The translations under genes were made by a program, and so were the position numbers. Shown in pieces: positions 12,501 through 21,654 of a DNA stretch of 64,000 nt. The stretch's first letter is position 1. Each line of letters opens with the position of its first letter. The notes below the pieces were generated by a model. It had not been told where the DNA came from and ran no database searches. It was given only the letters and a program-made list of their open reading frames with translations. The stretch is from Diphasiastrum complanatum (lineage: Eukaryota; Streptophyta; Lycopodiopsida; Lycopodiales; Lycopodiaceae): NCBI GenBank assembly GCA_029204225.1, contig CM055098.1, forward strand, positions 48,385,247 through 48,449,246, written 5' to 3'.

Positions 12501-15500
12501 TTAACCTACTATGCAATATCATTGATTGTACGCTGTCTAAGCATTTGTGTTACACTTTTACTGAAGTGTAAAGTAAATAAAGCTGAAAGGTTTAAGTTCC
12601 TGGAGGTATTGCATCCATCACGTATTTGGAAGCTAGACTGGAGTCCATCTCCATGGACTTTGATCACTCGTTTGCTGCTACTTTGTAGTAGCATAATTCA
12701 TCTGTGTGTGCCCGACTGACAACAATTGCTCATTTTATTTGGACACATCAAAAGATAAATGCACTTGTTGTTGCAAGTTTGTTCATTTAGCATGTCTTCC
12801 AACTTCATGGATTACCTAGGTCCATTTGTTTGATTAGAGACTGATAATTTTTGGGCTGTCATTGGATTACCTTGTGTGCCAGAGGTGCAATGGGGAATGA
12901 CTAGTGTCGATCATCTAGGGATGGATGGCAAATTGAGAGAACTAGCCAAACTTTTTGAGTGGGCATGAGTTTTCAGCGCACACAATAGGAAAAAGGCTTG
13001 CCATTTTTCTATAATTTGCTAATTATAATAAGGACATAGTCAAGTAAATGAGTCCTTTCAAGCTAAACTATTTAGGCTAGCTAGTCGAACTACGATATGA
13101 ATGCCGTTGCAAGTCCCTTGTACGATTGAATTTCTAAGTTACATGTCTACTTGGTGAGATAGAATATGGATCAAGTTGACATTTGCCTATTGGAATGACA
13201 CACCAAGGGAGTTCAAGAAAGGGATTAAGTAGTTGTCCAAATTACAAAGTTGTCAATCACAAAAATTAGTCCTTTTGAGCTAAATTATGGTTCTAGGCAA
13301 GCAAAAACTAGCTACGTAGGATGATGCAAAATATGCTTGAGTTGGCCAAGTATGATGTTAGACGACAATGCTAGACGACAATGTAGCGATTTTCACATTT
13401 TCTTATTAGAGACACATACCAAGGGAGTTGAAGAGGAACTTGGTGGTTTTCCAAACTATGAAAAAGCATATTTATGGGAAAACGTGTTTCCCCATCTTTC
13501 ATGGGGAAATGTGTTTTCGCAACTCTATGTTTTCCCAACTAGGGAATCATAATGGGGAAACACTTATTCATAATAGAACTCATATCATTTGTTTTAAGGC
13601 CAAATTCGACCTTTTGTAGAATATCTAGGAGTCTTGATGACTACATTTCAACATACTTTCTCTCCCTTGTGTTATAAATCACGTCCTCCCTCAATCTCTC
13701 TTAGACCTCTCGATTGGTCAAGGGCATATGCTGTGTGTGACATATGGTAGACCACATGAGCAACATCATGTGCTGTAAGGGCAAGTTTAGAAACTCCTTA
13801 TGTCATATTCATGTATGAGGTTATTGGCAAGTGCCATGAGCTCGTGGTTGGTTTGCTTATGTCACATTCTAGCTTAGGAGGATTAGGGCTAGGGAGCGTT
13901 GAGGGAATAGATATACGATCCTCGAGTAAGGGTGTGTAATTGACTAGGTGAATGCTAGAAATGGATTATCTACTGTTTAGTATTCTCTTGTACTTACCTC
14001 TTGATTGACAAAGTAAAATATTTGTACTCTGTTGTGCTACCAGTTGTCACATAGAGCTCCTAAAGGCTCCCTTGACATTTTCAAGCTGAGTTTCTTGAAG
14101 CTTATAGGAGCCTAATTAAGAATTTATGCATTTTCATAGTTAAGTTTTCGCTTTGCAACTCCAACCAACTTAGCACACAATCTTATGTTTGATTTGTTGA
14201 TTTATCTAGGCAAGGCTGAAAATAACATCTAGCTTGGTGTTTTGTTTGACAATGTTAAGTGACATATTATTGGAGCCCTCTTGGGGCCGCATGCCCTTTA
14301 TTGCTTATGGTTGCTTTCAGTTGTCTCTTTGCCTGAACATATCTTTGCACATAAGCACGAGTTTAGGTTGACACTAGTATGTTTCTATTATTTTGTAAGA
14401 TTGTTAATGTGCACAAGTCGTCTTTATAGGGACATGATTTCAATATTGTACATGTTTTTTCTGATAGATGCTTTCAATATGGTTGTGAACAATGGATCAG
14501 CTGCTGGACAAGTTGTATTTCATGTAAGTTCATAGTTGGTAGTTTCCTACTATTGTTGCTTTTAGTCTTTGAGAACTTTTTCTTAGGCACGGCTCAAATT
14601 TATGGTTGAGAGAGAATTTTGTTTTTTGTGTTGCACATTTTCTCGTTAAATTACTGAAAAGGCATGCACAGTTTCTTGGACATACCTTGTAATAACAAAT
14701 TCAATGCAATATGAGAAGGGGAGACAATAATTTTTCTTTCTTAAGGAGGGGAAAGAGTTGGACACTTTTTGTTGTAGTTTGACGCTATATTTCTAGTGGT
14801 CCTTCCTTCATGAACTTGTGCTTTTGGAAGTTGCAGACACACTTTCATATTGTTCCCAGGATTCTTGGAGATGGTCTTTGGACGGCAGAGGTTGGTTGCT
14901 CCTTGTTTGTTTTATGAATATTTTTGTTAAATGCTTTTGCATTCTCCAAATGATGGTGAAACTTGTCATAGACAAGTTTAATGTATGGAGACAGGGTCTC
15001 CATTTTAAAACATAACAATGTTTTATAGAATTTTCATATTGGAATCCGTAAACATTGTCATGCAGTCCCACATAAATCAAATTATCTTAAGAGATCGACA
15101 TTTTTGCTTATTGAGTTGTTTTAATGATTTTAGGAATGAATTGGCTCAATCTTGTTTCAATCTCACCTCAATGCGTTGTGAAGTTGGCTTGGGAGCACGC
15201 AACATGCTCTCAAAGGGCTCATCTAGGTGATACTCTCAGTCCCAAAGCAAGCCTTGATTTGGCTAAGCCTTTGATGTTTGGATGAGCTAGCATGTTCAAT
15301 TTGGTATGACTAAGCCTCTAACTTGGGGATGAGCTAGTCACTTGATTGTAGGAGTTGAGCTAACTCTGGAGCTGAAGGTTAAACCACGTCGACGGGTTGG
15401 AGCTTGTTGTCGAATAACTTTTTTTGATTCTCTTGAAACAAGGTGCAGTCCCAAATCAGCATTAAACGTTTGGACTAAGGGGAGGTGTCGAATGGCAACA

Positions 15501-16892
15501 AAACTATGAGGGGCATTTTTCTCTCCTCATCCTTGCACATTGTTGCAGCTACCGCTTTCCCCACCAAATCTCTCAAATACTTTGGAGGCAAATGAAATTC
15601 GTTCCAAAAGACAGTTGGTATGACAATGAATGCTGTCATTTAATCTCCTTAAGATCCCAGTTTACCACTCATCATTTGCTCATCTAAAATTGATCGTAAA
15701 AAGCATTGGGCAACGGTCAACGGTCAACCTGTCGTATAGAAAAGGCCCAATGACTACTTGGAGAACAAGAGACTCCTGGACTTACTATTTAGTTCATCCT
15801 TGGGCTCCTTTTAGCTTGAATTTCTTATATGCGCACCACCTCCCCCACTCACAAACCTATACACATGGGCTGAGTATGTCACTTCACTTTACATGATATC
15901 ATCATCTATGCATATCATTATCGCACCTAGACCTACAAATTTCAATTTCTTCACACCCCGAATGGTTCAAAATGCTACTAGTAAGCTAAATCGCGACACA
16001 ACCAGAGATATTGATGACGTGGAATCCAAATTTTTAGTCCACACGGAAGGAGATAGTGTCACCCATGATTGCCAATCTCCTTAAATCTATTGTCATGTTA
16101 GGTTTTACCTCCTCGTGGTGCACTAATGTCATACATCTAATACGCAAAGATGGGGACCCCATGAGAACAAAGAATTGTTGTACCATCATGATTGGACATG
16201 TTATGGCCAAATAGATCATACTTTAGTCGCAGTGAGCAATGAGGCAGAGACCAGGAAATTACATGTTCTAGGGCAAACATGGTTTAGCGCACAACATTCC
16301 ACTTCAGACAATATATTTACTCTTAGAGCTTTGATTGAGGAGGCCAGATTCAGGATGAAGAAGGTATATTCTTGTTTTGCTGACGTCAAACAAACTTTTG
16401 ACTTAGTTCGTCGACACCTTCTTATCCAGAGATTGAGAGACCTTCAATCCTCAAATGATACTATACTGGTTGTTATGGTTTTGTACGAGAGCGGTTTGGT
16501 GTTTTTAGATCATACAAAGGCATATTAGCGATTATTCATAGCACAAGTGGAGTGAAGCAGGAATGTTTTGTCCCCCCTACCCTCTTTGGTCTAAGGTAAC
16601 AGTCATTTTGTTGGGCCCATGATACATGAATTATGGTTATAAACAAGGTTAAGTTTAGTCGAGTTAATAAAAAGTTAGAAAAGGGCCCTAGTCAAGTCAC
16701 ACCTACATGGACAAGTGTCATGCAAATGTACATGCACAAAGACACGCCATCCTATGCACATGGAGAAAGACACGTGTCACCGCTTGCACATGTAGAAAGA
16801 CACCACTTGCACTAGAGACGTGTCATAGGGAAATGGGCATACACCATGCATATTGACCATGCGTCATGAAACCATGACAAAAAGAGGAACCT

Positions 16893-16982
<90 letters not shown>

Positions 16983-19900
16983 AAAGCTTCATTAATGTCT
17001 TTTCCATGCCAAAAGGCATATAAGACTAGTAAATGTACATGTCAAGTATGTGGTAACCGTAGGAGCGTATGAAACGTCTCCAAAACAGTAACAGAACTAG
17101 CAAGTCTAGAGCTAAAGCTATAAATTGAAATAGATGTGATGCTATAAGAAACAAGTGGGAGCATGTATATTGCTAACAGTCATGAGTGAGGTATGACGCT
17201 ATCATCTAGTCCTGTCCTGCTTGTGTTGATGCTATAGAAGGATGTAATACGGCTTGTGGCATGAAGGGCCACTGGTGGTCTCTGACGTCGTTTGAGAGGA
17301 TGAAGAGGTCTCCTCGTGATAGGTCGAGTAGCTTGTGCTGCAACATGGGTATGTGTGGGACGCTGTCTCTGGTCTCTGTGGGCAAGTAGGTCATCATCAT
17401 CATCGTCGTCACCGTCATCAAATCGTCCTCTCCTCTTGGAGAAGAAAGAAGTGATCTGAGGCTGAGAAACCTGACTCGGCTGGGTTGTCTGATACAAATC
17501 CTGTCACAGTATAAACATCTCTCGTATCATGAGTGCCACGCATCAAGAATCCTCATAAGCTATGAGCGATCGTAAGGTGACAGGTGTGTCTCGGAACAAA
17601 CAGTGGTATCGCCCTCTGATCTCGTGATATACCGGGCACCTAAAGATAAAGTGCTCCTCTGACTCCACCTCCTCTAAAGAGCATAACTAGCAAATCCGCT
17701 CCTCTCTCGGGGTACCCTGGAATCTACGAAGAGAAGTGCTAAGAAAGGCAGCTTGAGTCTCGACTGTACTATCGTGAGGGAAGGAATGGAGCAAGGAGGT
17801 TAGGAACTCCTGGTAGACTAGTGTATAGAGAGAATTGAATGTATACCTGGGTGCCCGTGTAAGCATGGGGTGTGAGGATGGCTGGGGAGGTGGGAGGCGG
17901 CCGATAGCGAAGGAGAGAAAGGAGTGATCAGAGAGAGTGGTGGGAGATACATGAAAATCAGAGATGAGAGGTATGGAAGATGGTGATCCCATGAGGTAAT
18001 CCACAACACTATGTCCAACTGCCGGATTTTGGCCAACAAGTTAGGCCATTGTAAATGGCTAACTCATGGGCCTCTCCAAACTGCAACAAATGCTCACCGT
18101 AAGGGGTAGTAGGTCCCAAGCTGTCCTCTGAAATCCTGGTAACTCCCATGTCATCATTGCCAAGGGCATGAACGCGGAGCTGGTCGGTGATGTCATAAAA
18201 CTCTGACTGCCGTGAAGAGGTTCGGGCATTAAAATCCCTAGTGAGGAGAATATGCCCCCGCTCTGCGAATCTGACAATATCAGGCGATAAATCAAGGTAG
18301 GGTGAACCTGTGCCCTCAGCAAAGGACGAAGACCCTGGAGGAAAATAACATGCCGCCACAAAGAGGTCCCTGTCCAAACCAATATCCTGCCCAACAATAT
18401 GAATCCATATATACCGTGCATGCGGTCGTGTCTGATGAACTCGATGCTCGGATGAAGAGACTCTCTGTATGAACATGCAAGACCTCCGGATCCACGACCG
18501 CTAGCTGATCTAGTCTCAAGTCTGTACACGGAATGCCATCTGTATCCTGGAAAAATAAGTAATCCTCTCTCCTGACTCTCATGAGTCTCCATAAAGAGCA
18601 GTAAATCTCTGTCAGTGATAAAATCGATCAAGTCGCCAACAATGGAAGATGAGGGTAAACCATCACAGTTCCATACTCCAATCCGGAGATGGTGTGGATG
18701 AGGCCCCGGGGCACACCCGAACCCGGGGACCCCAAATCCCTAGCACTGGGAGCTGCTAGGTGTGCTGTCAAGAAAACACACTCGTCCATCTCGGTAAATG
18801 ACTCGTCTGCCAGACTCACGGGCTGCCTGAAAGGCCTTACACCTCTCCTCTACCTGGATATATGTGAGGTCGTCGTCCATATAGATAGTGGTACCACGTA
18901 GCTTAGCTCTGCACCGCAAAGCATCTCGACGGCTCTCAAGGGAGGTGAAACGAATAATGAGTGTGGCTGCATCTCTAGTGGTCCTCCATGCGGTGTCCAA
19001 CCCCCCCCCCCCCCCCCCTTCTGTCCTGTGCCCGAGAGTGATGTCGAGAAAGCGTTTAGCTTCAGCCAATGCATCCTGTGTGTCTAGAACTCCACGAACT
19101 CTAATATTGTGGGATTTTTGGTCTCGAGATTTCTCTTCCGAGATGGTGGCTGAGATAACTGAGGAGATGGGAGCGCTAGGTTTGGTGCCCTTTTTTCAAA
19201 ACTGATGCCCAGGAAAGGGCCTCTTCGTGTTGCTTCTCGACCTTGGTTTCTAGCTCCCGTAGCATGTTGGTGGTGGATTCCGAAGCTGCGGCCTGTTTGA
19301 TTCCGATGGATTGTTCGAGTGAGGCAACCTTGGACTTCAATAGCTTCTTCTCGTTGATCAAAGAAGTAACCGTTCCTTTCAGCTGTGAAATTTCATGCCG
19401 CAAAAACTGGAAATCTGCCTTGAATTGATCAATCTGCCAAGATGAAAAAGTTCAATTGATTTAGAAGGCGTATACGGAATATTGGCTGTAGACTGTGGTG
19501 CCGGGAAGGAGGAAGAGTGAGCAATGATCGGTGTGGGAAGAATAGGGTCAAAAGACAGAAGAGGAGCCGAATCAGGGGAGCAGCCATCAGAGAGGGGGGT
19601 GGGGGTTGCAGCAGGATAGGGAGATGGGTCATTGAGGGAGTGAGGTGAAGTGGCAGCGAGAGGGGGGGCTGGAATGACTATGAGAGGAGGTGAGAGATTA
19701 GCGAGGGGGGGTGAGGGATCAGAGAGGGGGGATTGAGGGTGGCAGCGAGAGGGGGTGAGGAGGGTGGATGAGTGGAGGGGTCAGCGAGGAGGATGGGTGA
19801 GGGGGTGGCATCTAGGAGATCGGGGAGGTCAGCGAGGGGGGGGGGATGGAGCAGCGAGGGGGGAAGGAGAAGGAGAAGGAGCAGCGAGTGGGGAACGGGA

Positions 19901-20681
19901 GGGGGATGAGCCATCATTATATGCTCTTTTGATGGCCATTCTAGCAATTTGAAGGTAGTTTTAGCCTGAGAGACAGTTTGGCAAGCTTCTTGTTCAGCAT
20001 ATGCCTTTTTCCAGCACTGCATAGTTCCAGTATGGTAGCTTTAGTATTTTCGTTATCTGGACACTTAGGCCAATGTCATTTTGAGGGGGAAGAGCTAGTT
20101 TTAGGCACATTATTGGGCCTTGGTTCCTGTGTTGTAATGCATTAGTATTGACCTTCTAAACCATATGTTATGGGCCTTTAGAACCCTCATATATTAATGA
20201 CGTTTATCAGCATTATTGATTATGTGGCCGTATTTGGGCACTACTGGAAGGGTACAGCCCTGACCTAGCTTGTGGTGGGTCCTCGTACAAGATAAATAGG
20301 CCACAAGGTCGTTGTCAGCTAGCTAATTGTTTCAAGATTAGTTGCTTAGATATCATAGATTAGAGATCAGCTCAGCATAGCATCAAATCACATTCATTTT
20401 GAATACTTCGGTATTGTCATTCAGTTACTGTGCTATGTCAGATTACTCTTTCCACATACAATACCTAAAGGCTATTTATCTGTCTTTTGTAACAATCTGC
20501 TCGTGAATGTGTTTTGTTATAGCAGCTATGTTTAAAAGTCAGCATAATTCTCCCTTAATCTAGACAGGTTCATAACAGTATTCCTTTGACTGTGCAGAGT
20601 GTGCCACGAAAACCTCTGAAAGCTTTTGCAGATCCTGCTCAACTTGCTGAGCTTGTTCGCTCTAGATTGTCAAATGCATGA
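2344..20681 (+). CDS. HINT3: HIT (histidine triad) family protein, HINT3-like; 3' part of a gene with very long introns
   Basis: Join 2344-2410, 14468-14523, 14837-14890, 20598-20681 gives 86 residues and a stop. The product contains VAAAMCAVIPLISRVLMDAT, the NNGSAAGQVVFH block, the histidine triad H-T-H-F-H followed by IVPRILGDGLW, and a C-terminal helix ending LAELVRSRLSNA. This matches the C-terminal half of plant HINT3-type proteins. HIT proteins are nucleotide hydrolases/transferases; Arabidopsis HINT3 is reported to be an adenylylsulfatase (cleaves adenosine 5'-phosphosulfate). All junctions have GT..AG: phase 1 after exon 2410, phase 0 after 14523 and 14890. The intron at 14524 falls between the first and second triad histidines. 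The N-terminal half (residues before VAAAM) is left of the window. Introns of 12,057, 313 and 5,707 bp hold LINEs, MITEs and Copia debris, yet the exons show no stop or frameshift, so the gene looks functional. Family assignment is from motif memory; a protein search would settle the subgroup. Confidence 0.85.
2758..3481. mobile_element. Non-autonomous hAT-like element with CGCGATTCG arms and GC-rich core
   Basis: The element 2766-3472 starts CATAGTTGTAGCG and ends CGCTGCAACTATG, a 13-bp imperfect inverted repeat. It is flanked by GTTAGAAT (2758-2765) and GCTTAGAAT (3473-3481), an 8-bp duplication with one inserted base. Both arms repeat GAATCGCGATTC words. The centre (about 3100-3190) is G-rich with GGGGTCCGGGGG-like runs, followed by AT-rich sequence. 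No transposase. The CATAG terminus is shared with the element at 1135-1721. It lies in HIT intron 2411-14467. Confidence 0.75.
3529..3558. repeat. (CT)n microsatellite bordering LINE copy 1 on its 5' side
   Basis: Fifteen CT units immediately before the 5'-truncated LINE copy 1. Together with the (TC)n at its 3' end, the LINE is bracketed by the same dinucleotide tract. Confidence 0.95.
3559..5680 (+). mobile_element. APE-type LINE copy 1 (5' truncated, internally deleted)
   Basis: Degenerate non-LTR retrotransposon. Between about 3590 and 3850 it encodes the C-terminal part of the EEP endonuclease. It then jumps by an internal deletion to the reverse transcriptase near 3900, where STIGVKQGCSLSP and LFGLYIDELERV (motif B region) are read, then YVDD (motif C, about 4055) and KTKVMVFNTSK. 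The thumb/linker runs to 4660. A CCHC-type zinc finger follows at about 4940-5040 (C-L-G-C ... EEHFLFRCP). At 5184-5207 lies a PIP-box-like motif whose first Gln codon is now TAG. Several stops and frameshifts. The 3' end is the hairpin ATGCC-TTTT-GGCAT (5647-5660), GGAAAAGACGTTAATAAAGC, and then directly (TC)n. Confidence 0.9.
4298..4669 (+). pseudogene. LINE copy 1 RT thumb/linker segment
   Basis: Longest open stretch of copy 1 (122 codons), encoding the region after the RT catalytic core: MRQAATTRLENGHASLVQLE, then LCFRRFIRDAPSKCQLFDT and the SRMQILMLSHMIRAKPSVPH block. It aligns by eye with copy 2 at 8190-8450. It is a fragment, not a gene. Confidence 0.85.
5681..5704. repeat. (TC)12 tract joining LINE copy 1 to LINE copy 2
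   Basis: Twelve TC units directly after the 3' end of LINE copy 1 and directly before the 5' region of LINE copy 2. It takes the place of the poly(A) tail expected of plant L1 elements. Confidence 0.9.
6126..6683 (+). pseudogene. LINE copy 2 EEP (AP-like) endonuclease domain
   Basis: 185 codons of the exonuclease-endonuclease-phosphatase domain that nicks target DNA in target-primed reverse transcription. Visible are FLAICYFPPDTS, LLAGDFNARIGS (catalytic Asp/Asn), VVDYFMGLPSLLPFISSF and TLSDHSYLSL (catalytic Asp-His). The N-terminal ETH motif present in copy 3 (about 18580) is not in this frame. It aligns with minus-strand copy 3 at 17950-18430. Confidence 0.85.
7151..8671 (+). pseudogene. 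LINE copy 2 reverse transcriptase
   Basis: Two open stretches (7151-7597 and 7649-8671) separated by a stop in the same frame. They cover fingers, palm and thumb. Motifs in order: NLIHPIHKGGDPMKADNYR, FRPGYTTSDHIFTL, FVDFRKAFDSVPRHLL (motif A Asp near 7650), GVKQGCPLSPKLFGLYIDE (motif B), YADD (motif C, 7949-7960, intact), NVAKTKVMV (motif D), SYTYLGLVFSG. The YADD and flanking positions are intact, making this the best-preserved RT of the family in the window. It has no ribonuclease H domain; a zinc finger follows instead. Confidence 0.9.
8628..9121 (+). pseudogene. LINE copy 2 zinc finger and C-terminal tail with PIP box
   Basis: Frame 8628-8882 encodes the zf-RVT-like finger: MCDLHDIEDEFHFLFRCPAY, then YEIRGRYYCLFRD. 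The frame 8861-9121 continues with a Ser/Asp/Glu-rich tail and, at 9008-9031, Q-H-T-L-H-H-F-F. This fits QxxhxxFF, the consensus by which proteins bind the PCNA clamp. The same motif occurs at the same place in copies 1 and 3. Confidence 0.7.
9180..9404 (-). pseudogene. Copia Gag (UBN2-type) fragment
   Basis: The reverse strand reads, with one stop, ERQVTNRLNEVPDVSLRLLL and RKRFFPFRMDE, a stop, then VHNLKSLLEHMALIGSLVND and AIMTLLSILLESFKN. This has the pattern of the Copia Gag domain (sv.ehi..f..l...L...g...dd.dl...LL.sLP.sy). Short and degraded. The adjoining region 9405-9690 in the same orientation is Ser/Pro-rich and may be part of a rearranged Copia. Confidence 0.6.
9655..9760. repeat. 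Two-copy tandem duplication, about 51 bp
   Basis: TTTGTGGCTAGGCC...TCACTGCTATGTA occurs twice in succession with a third partial match. In the minus-strand frame it repeats the peptide YIAVRIQ twice, so it may be a duplication inside an old coding frame. Confidence 0.6.
10255..10815. repeat. Tandem repeat, four diverged units of about 152-166 bp
   Basis: TGGCATTCTTGTAGGCATGA-like unit starts lie at 10260, 10417, 10583 and 10735. Each unit continues with GAAAC..GTCTAGCATCTTAC, a CAATCGGATCTCCACAACTTAG-like stretch and GGGCTAAAAA. Units are diverged and the last is incomplete. In HIT intron 2411-14467. No coding potential recognised. Confidence 0.8.
12425..12480 (-). repeat. Possible LTR element primer-binding site and LTR edge
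   Basis: The minus strand reads TGGTATCAAAGAT at 12425-12437. This differs by one base from the initiator-Met-tRNA-complementary TGGTATCAGAG start of many Copia primer sites, and an LTR-like sequence would lie at higher coordinates. No partner LTR was recognised, so this is tentative. Confidence 0.3.
12481..14467 (+). other. HINT3: HIT intron, unassigned part
   Basis: About 2 kb with no recognised protein motif. Noted only: short GGGGAAA/TTTCCCC inverted words at 13470-13560. Ends in the acceptor CTGATAG at 14461-14467. Confidence 0.5.
14468..14523 (+). CDS. HINT3: HIT gene exon with NNG...GQVVFH
   Basis: 56 nt. The first two bases complete an Asp codon with the last base of exon 2344-2410. 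Encodes D-AFNMVVNNGSAAGQVVFH, the nucleotide-binding strand and the first histidine of the triad. Donor GTAAGT directly after the His codon. The reading is continuous across the 12-kb intron, which is strong support for the exon pairing. Confidence 0.88.
14837..14890 (+). CDS. HINT3: HIT gene exon with second and third triad histidines
   Basis: 54 nt between acceptor GTTGCAG and donor GTTGGT. Encodes THFHIVPRILGDGLWTAE. With the preceding exon's final His it completes H-T-H-F-H; in HIT enzymes the middle triad histidine is the nucleophile. Confidence 0.88.
14891..15594 (+). other. HINT3: HIT intron, unassigned 5' part
   Basis: No recognised feature before the LINE fragment. Contains two loosely similar stretches around GGCTAAGCCT...GGATGAGCTAG at 15260-15340. 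Confidence 0.4.
15595..16600 (+). mobile_element. APE-type LINE copy 4: linker and N-terminal RT fragment
   Basis: Highly degraded copy. The translation resembles copy 2 around 6880-7860: a KDSWYDNECC-like block at about 15608, a FFTPRMVQNATSKLN block, IRKDGDPMRTKN near 16145, FSAQHSTSDNIFTLRALIEE (about 16290), CFADVKQTFDLVRRHLLIQR (motif A region, Phe-Asp changed) and GVKQECF...TLFGL near 16550-16595. It then stops abruptly, so the palm's YADD and all C-terminal parts are absent. Multiple frameshifts. In HIT intron 14891-20597. Confidence 0.75.
16897..16978. repeat. (GA)41 microsatellite at the 3' end of LINE copy 3
   Basis: About 82 bp of uninterrupted GA on +, i.e. (TC)n in the orientation of LINE copy 3. 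Directly abuts the conserved LINE terminus. Confidence 0.95.
17180..17497 (-). pseudogene. LINE copy 3 C-terminal tail with PIP box
   Basis: 105 codons. QPQITSFF at residues 12-19 is followed by SKRRGRFDDGDDDDDDDLL, i.e. a clamp-binding-like motif, a basic patch like a nuclear localisation signal and an acidic run. Then Arg/Thr/Pro-rich sequence. It directly follows the zinc-finger block at about 17500-17700. Confidence 0.65.
17930..18690 (-). pseudogene. LINE copy 3 EEP endonuclease domain
   Basis: Reads, through frameshifts: a CDGLPSSSIVGDLIDFI start, LLLFMETHESQE (catalytic Glu of the ETH motif), RYIWIHIVGQDIGLDRDLFV, CYFPPGSS, LLTRDFNARTSSR (GDFNAR with Gly to Arg), AIYNGLTCWPKSGS, VDYLMGSPSSIPLISDF and TLSDHSFLSF. 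All EEP landmarks are present except the Gly before the catalytic DFN. Confidence 0.85.
18740..19403 (-). pseudogene. LINE copy 3 ORF1: coiled coil plus RRM-like domain
   Basis: 19403-19176 encodes a heptad-rich helix (EISQLKGTVTSLINEKKLLK, then SKVASLEQSIG and MLRELETKVEKQHEE), the expected trimerising coiled coil of an L1-type ORF1 protein. After a frameshift, about 19100-18760 gives SHNIRVRGVLDTQDALAEAK, RFLDITLGH, a Gly run from poly(C) on +, ATLIIRFTSLESRRDALRCR and TTIYMDDDLTYIQVEERCKA. This resembles the ORF1 RRM/C-terminal RNA-binding fold. It sits just upstream of ORF2, the normal L1 order. Confidence 0.75.
19429..19960 (-). pseudogene. LINE copy 3 ORF1 Ser/Pro-rich N-terminus
   Basis: Low-complexity CCCCCTCGCTG-type repeats encode a Pro/Ser/Leu-rich stretch after a likely start MAIKRAYNDGSSPSRSP at about 19939. 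It resembles the MAKKGKGSPRSPPSR start of copy 2 at 5753 in composition and position. Frame is lost in the repeats. Confidence 0.5.
20598..20681 (+). CDS. HINT3: HIT gene terminal exon
   Basis: 84 nt after acceptor TGTGCAG. Encodes SVPRKPLKAFADPAQLAELV and RSRLSNA, then TGA. The helix with A.QLAELVR.RL matches the C-terminal end of plant HINT3-type proteins, and the frame joins exon 14837-14890 in phase 0 across 5.7 kb of intron. Confidence 0.85.
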   Translation, partial: SVPRKPLKAFADPAQLAELVRSRLSNA

Positions 20682-21654
20682 AATATTTTGACTCAGACAG
20701 CATGGCTGTTGTATGCGATACTATTTCTTGTCATTCTGTTGAATGCTCTCATGGAATTTTGTGAAGTGGCTACCATCACTGCAGTCACACAATTCATAGT
20801 ACTTAATAATTGCACCATAGCATCGGAAGCTGTACAGATAATCCAATAACCAGATTTAGGTGCAGCACTTGTATACATGAGTCTATGATTCTATGTTGAA
20901 CACATTGGCCATTTTGAGAAAGTTTTCGTCAGTAATAATGCATTTTAAATATTATTTTGATTTAGAAGTATGCTGCCATGTTTACTCGATTTTGAGAGCA
21001 ATCACGGATGTTGCATTTCTTTTCTTTATCAGTATATTTTGACTTAAGGGACATAAGGGACATATACATGATTCATGCTACTTGGAAAACTAACTGATAC
21101 CCACCTATTTTTGAGCTATTTGATTGTCGTGAGTCCATAATTAGGCCTACTCTATGCCCATCTTACTAGCTTACACCCACTTGTTTTTGAGCTACTTCCA
21201 TCAGGTTGGTCCATGAATACATAGTTTGCAATTGTTGCCCACTCTCTCGTTGGGAGGTGTTTTAGAAATGCAATGTACACCAAAGTGATGGCTTAATATT
21301 TTTTCTCTCTGTGATATGCTTTTTGGAGTTAATCTCTCTTAGCCTTTGTAGTAACACTACACAAAGTGCAAAAAGAACATCCGGATGAGAAGTTCTCAAC
21401 ATTGAACTCTTTGAGTCAACAAGACACGATGTCTTCCATATCAATAAAAACAGCTAGATCACTAAAGCATAAAAGTAGCATGGAGATAAATGATGTAAAA
21501 ATTGCATATCTTTATCTCACTTTGAAATACTAAAAACTACAAAAAAGCATCCTTTTTGGAACTAAAATGTAGAACAACTGATCAGACAGATCTTGATTCT
21601 ACCAACAAAGCGCGCAGTTTACTTAACAAAGGATGAGAAAGAAATGAACGCGAA
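20682..21654 (+). other. HINT3: HIT gene 3' UTR and downstream, unassigned
   Basis: AT-rich. Several AATAAT/AATAATT-like possible polyadenylation signals at 20800-20960. Nothing else recognised before the repeat at 21655. Confidence 0.4.

Larger units (their letters stand above)
16979..19960 (-). mobile_element. APE-type LINE copy 3 with ORF1 but RT deleted
   Basis: Reads on the minus strand from about 19940 to 16979. ORF1: Ser/Pro-rich start (MAIKRAYNDG near 19939), coiled coil (19403-19176), RRM-like domain (about 19100-18760). ORF2: EEP endonuclease (about 18690-17930). An internal deletion removes the whole reverse transcriptase; the frame passes from the post-EEP linker directly to the zinc finger at about 17700-17610. 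The tail carries a perfect PIP box at 17441-17464, then SKRRGR and an Asp run. The 3' end has the hairpin ATGCC-TTTT-GGCAT (17006-17019) and (TC)41. It therefore has ORF1, which copies 1 and 2 have lost. The 5' end near 19960 is not sharply defined. Confidence 0.88.

Noticed and set aside
14281-14535. 84-codon open frame on + that includes the NNGSAAGQVVFH segment
   Set aside because: Only 14468-14523 is coding; the upstream part is intron that happens to be open. The exon boundary is set by the frame joining exon 2344-2410.
18999-19018. Poly(C) run as a regulatory G-quadruplex
   Set aside because: It encodes the Gly run in LINE copy 3 ORF1 and may be a slippage or sequencing artefact.
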